Assembly (NCBI GenBank): GCA_002964805.2
Contig: PUDQ02000033.1
Span: 124,001-188,000, forward strand
Reading direction: 5' to 3'
From: Trametes villosa
Taxonomy: Eukaryota > Basidiomycota > Agaricomycetes > Polyporales > Polyporaceae
Length of the DNA stretch: 64,000 bases
Position numbers and translations under genes: made by a program. The notes under the pieces were generated by a model, which worked only from the letters and a program-made list of their open reading frames with translations, was not told the DNA's origin and did no database searches. Positions 33,199 through 43,256 of the stretch are shown here, piece by piece (position 1 is the first letter of the stretch; every line of letters begins with the position of its first letter).

Positions 33199-33844
33199 TC
33201 GTCTAGGAACATACGACGATTTTATCGAGTCTGATGTATTGTGAGGCACCTAGTAGTAGCACAACTAGCCCAGATTTGAGTTGACGGTTGAACTACGAGC
33301 GTGCAGAGCGTAAAGATGGAGGGATCCCATACAGCTTGAGAATGTTTTTCCTCTGGAACCAGATGCTACAGTGGCAGGTGTTGGAGCAAGCGGGAAATCC
33401 GGTCGTCAAGAGTGAAAAACGAGGGGTTCTGGTTGTCCTGTACAGTAGCGTCGTGGTACAGAGGCAAACAGATAGTCTACAAAATCGGAAGCGGGCGCGA
33501 TACTGAACGCCTCGGCAAGCGCCGGCGAGCAGGCGCTCGCTCGCTCAGATCCAAAATCCAACAGCAGGAACGCCAGCGGAGGCCCAGGGTTCGCCACAGG
33601 CAGGGCTAACACCGTCACGACAGTCAGATAGTACTGAGTGGACTATTAATTGGACTTGCTATGTATTAGGCGCCCAAGGCCTAAGGCCTAGGCTCAAATA
33701 GCCGAGGACGTCGAGATGGCGGGCGCTAACAGACTTGCACCTGTTCCGTCAAGTGTTCCGTCACCACCTTCGTGTTGAACGTCCTATACATTCCAGCTAG
33801 ACGAACGTATTTCAAATGGACTGCTGTAGGTTCAGCGTACGAGA
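33199..33844. other. Intergenic, no gene seen
   Basis: The interval contains a short palindrome (GGCCTAAGGCC near 33678). Nothing coding is seen. Confidence 0.4.
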
Positions 33845-36157
33845 CCTCGAATGGCCCATACGCCCGATCAGGCTATCGGTATACACCGAGTCTGACACTG
33901 TCAGCCTCCCCCCAGCCTCGATCTGGTCAGCCTCCTGGCAGGTAGACATGTCCGCTCTACGACGCCTCCCGAATTTCCCTCCTTACCAACATACACGTAC
34001 AACCCAACCCCCAACATGAGCTACACTCACCCCATCGCAATCGTCCCCGGCAAGTCCCTCGACTTCTTCGACGGCATCGGCATCTGGAACTTCGTCTTGG
34101 CCATCCTCATCGTCCTGGTCCTTCTGGTCACCCTACTCCTCGCCGTCTCTCGTGCCGTCATGTTCCTCGTGCGGTTCATTGCTACGACGGTTCGTCTGGT
34201 CTACCTGGGGCTGGTTGCGCCGACCTTTGTCTTTCTGTCTGGTCTGCACTCGCCGGCGTCTGGAAGGCTCGCTTCAATCCTCAGCGTCCTCTCCTACCTG
34301 TCCCAGCCCTCGGCCCTAGTCAGCTTGTCACGGTCCTGCCTGCGCATTGTCCTTACCAATGGCCTCTTCCACTGTCGGCGGCCCCTCGGGCGACTCTGCT
34401 CCAGGCTCGCGGCTTTCTGCATCCGCTGCCTGCTCACCTGCTTGGTCTACCTTGATGGTACGGTGACTCTTATCGCCCGCGAGAAAGACCAGCGCCAGGA
34501 AGCCAACGCTACAGCTACCGGGGCGTCTGCCGGCGGCGGGTCCACCTCCGCCTCGACTAACACTGGCGCGTCGCCTGCGGCCAGCGAGAACACGGTCGCG
34601 GACTTCAAGTCATCCTGGTTCAAGGCACGGTCGACAGTCCGCGCACAGAAGGCGACGATCGCACGGCTGGAAGAAGCGCTCACGCGGAAGGACGCGGACG
34701 CTGCTCATGCTGCCCAGAAGATCGCGAAGCTGGAGGCCGAGCTGGCCGACGCTCGCAACGGACAAGTCTCAGACCAGGCGCGCGACGCGGACAAGGACGC
34801 CCAGCTCAAGGCCTACAACGACAAGTCGAAGAGATTGATCTGCGCTCTCCGCGCTCGGATGGCTAAGCAGGAGGGCTTCCTCGCCCAGGCTCGCGACGCG
34901 GTTGCCGCCCGCACGACGCAGTTGGATACTGCCCGTTCGGAGATCGCACAGATGAAGGTCAGAAGTAACGTCTGCACTCAGAGTATACAGTTTCTTACGT
35001 CCTGCTTCCTCAGGCCCGCGCGCAGCAAGACAAGGCCGTCAAGATGTCTCAGAACAAGGAGCTGGAGGACCTGACGAGAGACAACGTGGATCTACAGGTA
35101 TGTGTTTTTTCGGCTTCGTCGCTTTCTCTAACTGACGGGTCACACAGGCCAAATATGCACAGCTGATCCGCGAGCACGCCGCATACAAGGAGCAGGCTGC
35201 CTCTGCCGCTGACATGCGTGCCCAGTTCGCGCTCGCCCGAACGCTCTTCCAGGAATACGAGGCGGAGAACGCGCGCGTTCTCGAAGAGCACCAGGCGGAA
35301 CTTCAAGAACTGGACCAGGAGAACGCTAGCCTGAGGATGCAGCTGGCGCTCGTACTCACCCCCTGCGAGCCGCCGCCGCCGTACATCATCGGACAGCTGG
35401 ACACGGACGCGCTCAACGCGTGTACACCCCGTCCGGCTCAGCCGCCCCCGTCGCGCACCCTGTCCTCGCCCTCATCTACCCAGCCCTCGACCTCCTCCGC
35501 ACATCCGTCACCCGCTCCCTCTGAGTCATCGCCCTCATTCGACCAGAGCTCGACTGGCACCATTCGCCCATGCATCATACCCGCCATCCCGTCCCTCACA
35601 ATTCGGGACAATTTGGCGGAGATGGGCGATTTCTGCAGCCTCGCGCGCGACAATACCATCCCGGACCGCGCGGTTGGGATGAGCTCGTCGCCCACAAGCA
35701 GCCTATTTCCCGAGGAGCAGGAGTGTGCGCAGGAGCCGTAGAGCGTCGAGTCCGCGGAGGAGTCGGTCGTCATCGAGGATCAGCTGGCGAAGTTCAAGGA
35801 CTTCCCCGACTTGCTGGGCGGCAACATCTCCCTCAGTGGACAGGGAGGAGAACCACGAGGAGGAGCATCAGTCGCTGGTCTCATCCTCGTCCTCGTCTGC
35901 CTACTGCTCGACTTCCACCGTCCGCCCCAGGTGCCCGAAGAGAGTTCCACACAGTGTAGACACCAAACTTCGAGCGGTGTGCCCCCAAGTGGCGCCGATA
36001 TTTTTTTCTGATCCGACGCGACTTTACAGTGTATCGATATTCACCTCATGTATCCCTGGCCATATATTCTCATGTATTCTCCACATACTACCCCCCATGT
36101 ATCAGTACCTACCTTTCGCGGCCCCTATGTGGCCGCTGACTCCAGACACGATATAGA
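33845..36157 (+). repeat. Segmental duplication, copy 2 (inverted relative to 5390-8730)
   Basis: Homology to copy 1 starts in the upstream region near CCCGATCAG and ends after a shared segment rich in CATGTAT and GGCCCCTATG. It spans the promoter, three exons with both introns, and the 3' flank. Ends were placed by eye. Confidence 0.75.
34016..35942 (+). pseudogene. Truncated second copy of the membrane/coiled-coil gene
   Basis: Exons 34016-34957, 35014-35097 and 35148-35741 still splice correctly and would give 539 aa instead of 953. A stop at 35739-35741 replaces the CAG (Gln) codon of copy 1. Further decay follows: a net loss of about 26 bases shortly after (near 35835) shifts the frame, and about 0.87 kb of coding sequence is missing after 35940, where the sequence jumps to the 3' flank. 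An internal block of about 40 residues in exon 1 is also absent relative to copy 1. Exon 2 has exactly the same length (84 nt) in both copies. It may still produce a shortened membrane protein, so pseudogene is a judgement. Confidence 0.75.
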
Positions 36158-37134
36158 CCCTTCGTGACCCATACGTTTGTTTGTGGTCCTGTGGAAGAGC
36201 AAGGGCTTGCCGAACTGGAGTTTTAGCCACCCCCGCAATGCGCATTACCCCGCTCTCCGGCGCTAACTATGAGGGACCGGTACCGTCAAACACTGCGTAC
36301 GCCCCCATTCTCGCAAGGGTCTGTCGAGATCAGTACAGGTCGTGTAGTCGATGGTCGTAACGTCTCGCAAGTCCTATCTGCTTGATCTCGTAGTATGTCG
36401 AGAAGGCGCAGGGTGGAAGATACAGAGCGGGGGCATGCTAGATGCCTCGAACGCGTCTAGTTGAATCTCGCAAGGGGCCTCGCTAGGGTGTGCGAGACTC
36501 TGCGAGACGTGATCACACAGATTGGCGCCATGCCACGAGCTCTTTCGAGACCATCTCGAAGGGCGTAGCTGATACTAACGAGCTATTGCCTACTCTCATC
36601 GTATAGCCCGTGGCGAGGTAACCCCGCTGAGAGCTCTCGAACCCCCTGTCGAGGTGTCCCCCCAACCTGTAGTGAGGGGGTCACGGTCGCGAGAAATGGC
36701 CTGTACGCAGTGAAAGCTGGCCGCGCTTCGGAGATCGCTAACAACCCGCCTGACCAGTCTCTAGGCTGTTAGCGTGAGTGCTAGTGAATCGCAGAGAGCG
36801 ACCAAAGCATACGGAGCCGGCGTGCCCTGCTTTAGGAGGCTTGTGACACATTAGACTCAGCGACGGGTGTCTTACGGTAAGTACGGGTACGTCGTAGCCG
36901 GAACGGGTAACGTGGTTGGCTACTACCCCGCATTTGCTATTCTCCGGGGTACTTAAGGCTCAGCCTCCTGACATGCATGTCCGTCTCGAACTCCTAATCC
37001 CTACTGCGCCTTGTTTGTTTCAAGTGCAACAGGCTTTTCGGAGGACTCGTCGTAGTCCAGCACAGACACGCCGGCTCATTGGCAACGGGTGCACACCGCT
37101 AACGGGATCAATCGCACACCGTTCCATACACGAC
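36158..37134. other. Intergenic, no gene seen
   Basis: No coding signal is visible up to about 36900. From 36916 the frame is open upstream of the NUDIX start and could encode an N-terminal extension (see that entry). Confidence 0.45.
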
Positions 37135-38255
37135 ATGCCGACTCCAGGGGAGGTGAAACCGCGTCCACCGCCTGCGGTTCCTCGACCATCCGCGAGCATC
37201 ATCGTGGTCAACTCGCACAACGAGATCTTGCTTGTTCACCGGAACCCCAAGTCCAACTCTTTTGCAAACGCTCACGTGGGTGCCGATCCCGTTCACAGTA
37301 TAACACAGCCCATACTGACCTCATTCTCATTTCCCAGGTCTTCCCCGGTGGGAACTACGATGAGAAGCAGGACGGCGCACATGGCCTACCTTACACCGCC
37401 ATCCGCGAGCTTTTCGAGGAGTCTGGGCTTTTGCTCGTCCACCCGCCGTCTGGCGAGCTCCCTAGCAACTCTGAACTGGATACCGCGCGCGAGGCCATCC
37501 ATGCACAGAAACGCATGTTCAGCGACTTCTTGTCTCAGTACAGCTTGCGCCCCAATACCGAGAGCCTCTTGCCCTTCACCCAATGGATCACCCCGCCTAG
37601 CGTACCCAGGCAAGTTCTCCGGAGCCCCGAGCGTTGCTGCGTGAGCTGACACGGCTCCTCGCCCCCCCGGCAGACGCTTCCACACGCAGTTCTACGTCGC
37701 CTTCCTCGATGAGGGGCGCGCGGCCGGCTTTTCACACGGCGACAAGCAGGAGCGCCTCCCGACCCACGACGGCGGGCAGGAAGTCATCGCGGCGCGCTTC
37801 GTGCACCCGCGCCGCGCGCTCGACGAGTTCAGCGCGAAGCAGATCTCGCTCTTCCCTCCGCAGTTCTACCTGCTCACCACGCTCGCGGACGTCCTGCAGG
37901 GCGCGCAGAACACGGCCGAGCAGCGCGCCCGCGTGCGCGCGCTCGCGCAGGGCGCGTTCGGCGCGATGGTGATCAACCCGCGGCCGCTGCCCGGGCACGA
38001 CGCGAAGGCGGCGGGGTACCAGGTGCTCACGTACGAGGGCGACGAGACGCGTGGCGGGTCTCCCGGGCGGCTGCATCGCAGCAAAATCTGGTTTGGGCCG
38101 GCGGGGGTGGGTGTCTTCGTCCGTGTGCATGCTCGTGTCTGGCTGCTGACGGATGCATCTTACCCCAGGCTGCTGTCGGCCTCGCGCTGGACAGGAACTT
38201 CGATGTGTTCTCTGAGATCGAGGCACACGCGTTCTCGAAACCTGCGAAACTATAG
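37135..38255 (+). CDS. NUDIX hydrolase, NUDT19-like, with peroxisomal C-terminal signal
   Basis: Four exons (37135-37275, 37338-37609, 37674-38106, 38169-38255) give 310 aa. The NUDIX box is split as in NUDT19: V-F-P-G-G-N-Y-D at 48-55, then R-E-L-F-E-E-S-G at 70-77. The C-terminus is S-K-P-A-K-L, and the final A-K-L fits a PTS1 signal, so a peroxisomal CoA/acyl-CoA diphosphatase is likely by analogy with NUDT19. Intron 2 is GC-AG with the strong donor AG|GCAAGT at 37610. The start is uncertain: an in-frame ATG at 36973 would add 54 residues, Arg-rich and nearly free of acidic residues, resembling a mitochondrial presequence and implying dual targeting. Confidence 0.85.
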
Positions 38256-39059
38256 TGCTGCGGCTCCAGGTGTTGTATGCGTTGTATTTATGACTATCTG
38301 GATCACAAGCATCATGATAGTGCTGTATGTGACGTCGCACCTGTTGCCATCGACTGCCACATGGACATTGTCCGCGAAATAGCCCCCGTGCCGTTGTTCT
38401 CAAGCAAGGACATTCTTCAGAACATATGCCATGCAGCTGTGACAGTGAATTGAGCTTGCTTCTACAGTTACTTCCACGCCCTGGTTGCCATGATAGCGGA
38501 ATGAATCCAGTGACCCTTGTACTTAAGCTCATGCTGTAAGATCTTGCGCTCACCACGATGAATAGAAAAGTAGCATCGGGCGGAGGGCACACCGGCGGCC
38601 TGGCAAGTATGTGAACAACAACATGCATTTAGAGCAAGGCTACAAGGTGGCTGCCAAACGGAGCAGGCGAAACGTGGTATGAGGGCTACAGGTCGTACGG
38701 CCACGCCGAGGCGCGCCGTGGAGGGACGTTATGGATACACGAGGGTGGTCAAGCTAGAACCAAGACAGATAGAAAACAAGGCACATATATGCGAAGAGCT
38801 GTAAAGCGGGCACGTCCGTGAATGGGAAGAAAGTCTGCGAATGCAAAGCGAGGAGAGCGCCAGGTGCACGGGCCGCATATTAGGTGGGGGCGCGGGGCCA
38901 ATATTAGAAGGTGTTGTAGGTGCGAAACGCGTAACCGTCGTTGCTAAGGTCGTCAACGCTCAAAACCCGAGAGGAGAAACATACTGTATCCGGGACAAGG
39001 GATAAATATCGGGGGCAGGAGAGGGGACCACGAGGGAGATATGCCGAGCGCGGAGCGCG
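38256..39059. other. Convergent 3' regions
   Basis: The NUDIX gene (+) and the esterase (-) end toward each other across 800 bp with no visible gene. Confidence 0.5.
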
Positions 39060-41005
39060 TTACAGGTTGAACACCTGGTAGTCGAACTGGACGAAGCTGC
39101 CCCAGTAGCTGGTGTTGCACGCGCCGACGGTCGCAAGACCGGGGGTCCCGAGGTTGATCGCGTTTACGTTGTCCGTGCCCGCGAGCTTCCACTGGGCGAA
39201 GCCGCTCGCGTTCGGGTCGCCATTGTGGAGGAAGCTGTTGTAGCGCGCCTGCATCTCCTTGATCAGGGCCGACTGAGCGGAGGTGGGGTTAGGAACGGTG
39301 CCGAACTGCGAGGACATTGGTCAATAACAGGGGACTTTTACGAAGATGAGCGTTACTCACGATGATCTCGATATCGTCCTGGTGGCAGACGGCGCCGCCG
39401 CTCTTGCAGAACGGGACATCGTCGTTGCCGGGGTACGTCGCACCAACCATGTACTCGCCAACGTATGCCTTCCCGCCGTTGCCCGCCCAGTTCCGGGCGA
39501 ACTGCCAGGAGGCGCAGCGCCAGACCTGGTCAGTGCCGAGCTCCTCCAGCTGGGGGCGCTGGTCGGAGTCCACGCCGTCGACGGCGGGCGACATCGCGTA
39601 GACCGCCGTGTTCAGGATGCGGGCCGTGCGGGGGCTGCCGAACGTGAAGGAGACGAGGTTCTCGTAGAGCGAATCGTTTACGCCGTCGGGGAAGTTGCCG
39701 TAGATGGTCGGGCCGGCCTCGTTGCGCACGGTCGAGACGATGACGGGCTTCGAGACCTTGGGGAAGGGCGAAGTCGAGTCGAGGGTGGTCGTGATGAGCA
39801 CGTTGTCGCGGACGGGGCGGATGGGCTCCGAGGATCCAGCGGCGGGGTCCAGCTCGCTGTTGGCCGCCATGTCGAGGAGTGTGCCTTGGCCATTCAGGAT
39901 GGTGCTCAGGGAGAGGCCGTTCACGCAAGCGCTATCGGTGGCAGCGCAGTTCACGTTCTGCAGGAACACGTCCAAGAGGCCCTGGTGCACGCTCGTAGAC
40001 AGGAAGCCAAAGTCCTACGGCGATCGGTAAGTTCAAAAGGTTTTCGTATGGCGCCTATCAACTCACCATGGGGTCGGACTGCAAGATCGCCTGCTGGAAC
40101 AGGGAATCGGCAGAGGGGACAGCCAGGAGGGCCCTGATCATGTTCGCGCCAGAGCTCTGACCAGCGACAGTGATCTTGGAGGCGGAACCTCCGAAACTGG
40201 GGGCGACCTTCTGCAGGAACGAGAGAGCATTCATCACGTCCGCCACAGCTAGGTTATGCGAGCCAGAGGGGGCCAGGAATCCGAGCTGAAGTAATGTTAC
40301 TCTAGATTCGTGTGTCGGAGCTGAGATGTTGACTTACTGCACCAAGGCGGTATTGAATGACCGCAACAATCGAGCTGGTCGCGGCCGCGAGCTTGGAGCC
40401 ATCCAGACCGGCGTCAGTCGCAGAGCCGGTCACGAAAGACCCTCCGTGGATCCTGAGCACATGTTAGAAAGTGTGGCGATGGGAACGCCGCTGGAGCACT
40501 CACCATGTGAAGATGGGAGCGTTGCTGCCCTTGGTGACCGATGAAGGGACGTAGAGCACCATAGACAGGCAGTCCTCCGCGCCCGCCACGGAATTGCCAT
40601 TCAGCTGAGCACATGGCACGGGAAGGGCGGTGACGTCCGAAGACCCGTTACTATCAAGATGCCCGTCAGCTCGAGGGTGATTGCGGAGATACACCGCGCT
40701 GACACTCACGGGAGCTCCCACTGCGTGGCGAGGGTGGAGGGTTCCCAGCGTGTCACAGAAGCGTACTTGACGGCGAAGCGCGTAGCACCCGCACCGTCCG
40801 AGGTGCCGTGTGCTGTCCCAAGGGGCGTGCTGACGGTGGTGGGGTTTGAGGGGGTCTCGCGCGGGCACAGGACCTTCGCGATCCGGGGGGACAGCTTGCA
40901 GAGCTCGGTCTTCCAGCGGTACGGGGGGAAGTTGATGGGGGTAGGACGAGCTGCCGCCCAGGATGCCAGAAGCAGGGGAATGACCAGGGACTGGAAGCCA
41001 ACCAT
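39060..41005 (-). CDS. Secreted type-B carboxylesterase / lipase
   Basis: Six exons (41005-40710, 40650-40504, 40452-40338, 40285-40067, 40014-39361, 39305-39060) give 558 aa, the usual size. A signal peptide occupies about residues 1-19 (LVIPLLLASWAAA). The fold markers are E-D-C-L at the lid disulfide, W-I-H-G-G-S-F for the oxyanion hole, and V-A-G-Q-S-S-G-A with the nucleophile Ser230. His470 in C-H-Q-D-D-I-E-I-I-F-G is the likely catalytic histidine. These belong to the Candida rugosa lipase / type-B esterase family, secreted enzymes that hydrolyse carboxylic esters or lipids. Substrate preference cannot be read. Several N-x-S/T sites are present. Confidence 0.9.
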
Positions 41006-43256
41006 GTCGATCTATGAGGTCGGGGAGGCAATAAGATACCGAGTTGGATGAGTCCGAAGTCTAGGAGGGCGAAGGGAGACTGCCTGAGATCCCGAGGCGA
41101 GGAGCGGGGGTTTATATGGGCGAGCTGGCCGGCCCTGTTCGCAGCCGTCAAAGAAGGAGAAGCTCTAGAAAGCGAGGCGGACAGGGGGCGATGGATGACG
41201 GTAAGGAACAGAGGTGCGTGAGATGGCCGGGCGGGCTGAGCATTTTGACTGTATGAAGAACAATGCCGGGCATGCAGACGAACGCGAGCCAGATGGTGAC
41301 ACGGGCGCCTCGCCGCCGCTGTGGGAAATCAGCCGCGCGCCTGCCTTTCGCGGCAGGTCCCTTGTGCTCCGAATGGGAGCTTGCCATCCGGGCGACCATC
41401 TCCTTCCGCCGCCCGTACCTGGAGAGGATGTGTTCTTCCAGTCCGTGCCTGCCCACAGCAGGCACGATTCCGATCCGTGTGCTCGATGCCGCGCGGCGTA
41501 ATCGTCGGTCTTGCGTTTGCTCGACGTGCCGCGCCCGCGACGCGCGGGCGGCCTTCAAACACGGCCAAATATCACCACAAGGCCCAAATACGGCGTACAA
41601 CAGACTGATGTGTTCGCACCTGTCCACACCAGCGGCACGGAAACACCTCCCTCCGGGGATCCAGGTACATTGCGATGTTCTGGGCTATGAATGCCAAAGG
41701 TCCTGATGACCCGCTTGAGTACGCCGTGAACGTTCATTGCACCCGGGAGTAGCCATCGCCGACCACGCTCCCCGCGATAGTGTGATCGAGGCCTCTGAGA
41801 ATCTATACGCACCTTCTCACAGCCGATTCGAGGAACAGCCGTTCGGAACGCATGCCGGCGGCATTTGGGCGCATCTGCATGACGGGGGCGGCTCGTGTGC
41901 ATGCGCGCAGGCTGCCGATATGCACAGCCGTTCTATTTCGAAGAATGCGGGCAGCGGAGTGTCGGAGTCCGCCGTTGGCGAGCGCTGGGGACACAAGGTT
42001 CTGCAGATGCGGTGTTGTTAATTATGGCTATGAAGGCAAGGTGCCTGGGTGTGACGCACTTGCAAGTTTATACAAGGACCTGGATCGAGGCCACCGGACG
42101 GCAGCCATACATGCCCACCTCGGTGCCTGGGTGGAATAACATTTCTCTTGTTCGCATGCGGGCATGCAGTAGATTGCTGCAAGACATTGAACATGAGCAC
42201 TAGAGCTGAATATCAGCGCAGACAGATACAAGGTACGCCACGTACCTGCGGGCCGACTTTACGGCAATTCAATTACAACAGCTGCTCGATTCGTGGGGGG
42301 TAGGAATATATGCATACCGCTGGTATCACCTCGAGTTCAGGGACGCTATAGGTGATATGCCGCAAGGGGTGGGCTCATCCGTAGCCGGGATTGACAGCCC
42401 GCATGGCACCTCGAGCGCAATGGAACCCGAACGCAGCATCCCAGGTCAGATGCACGTCGCCATTCCATGGACAAAGATAGTCTGCTGAGGCCGTGAAGGG
42501 AAGTGCCTAGGTGTTCATGACATGCAAGGTTGCTGCTCCCTGAGTGAACCCGAGTTCCATCGGAGAAGAGGGACACAAGGTCACCATGCCAGTGTACTGC
42601 ATGCAAAGACGCCGGGAGATGCCCCGTCTGCCGAACCTTGAAAGCATCGCATATCTGAGATATAACCTTGGGAAGCTGGTGACAATAAGCAGACATACCT
42701 TGGGGAGAATCTATCGCTGTATGCGGTCCGGCGAGACTCAATGCATATGCGAACTTTCTTAGCCTTCCTTGAGCTTACTCAGTACCGCTCAAGTTTGGTG
42801 CCTGACGGGTCGGCGCAGGTCGGCGCTGCCCGTCTAATATACTTAGCTCGAATCCTGGGTTCTTCATATAGGTGTGCTGGTAAATCGACAGCTTGGATAG
42901 ACGCAAAGTCCTGGGCTGCTCGCGCGTTGCTGAGCGTAACACTGTGGTAGTTGTGGAACAAGGAGTCGGATTGTAAGACGCGCCTAGTGGGCGTCAACGA
43001 GGCGCGTCGACGGCGGGCGCTTATACTTCACGCGTTTTGCGTCATACCTCTTCCCGTCCCCCGCATACACCCAGCATCCCAGGGCTTGAGACCCGCTTAT
43101 CCTTCTAGCTGCCCGTACTACGCTTCTGCAGCCTCTAGAGTCTAACATATACTCGGAAAACTGCTTCGAGCCGCTGGGGGCAACAGTGCACATTATCGTG
43201 TATTCCAACGTGAAACTGCGAGACCTGTCCAACGACCTATCGTACGGATTGCAGCC
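41006..43256. other. 2.25-kb gene-free interval
   Basis: Open frames on both strands (for example 41627-41148 minus and 41263-41706 plus) overlap in all phases, lack plausible splice pairs and show no motif. The stretch is less GC-rich toward 42.2-43.2 kb. I see no terminal repeats, tRNA or other element. The CWF19-like promoter should lie at its right end. Confidence 0.5.

Noticed and set aside
39346..40137. 263-aa plus-strand frame over the esterase
   Set aside because: Shadow of the real esterase exon 5, which carries the esterase reading frame and catalytic residues.
41148..41706. 159-aa minus and 147-aa plus frames in the 41-43 kb gap
   Set aside because: They overlap each other in opposite directions, with no homology I recognise and no intron signals.
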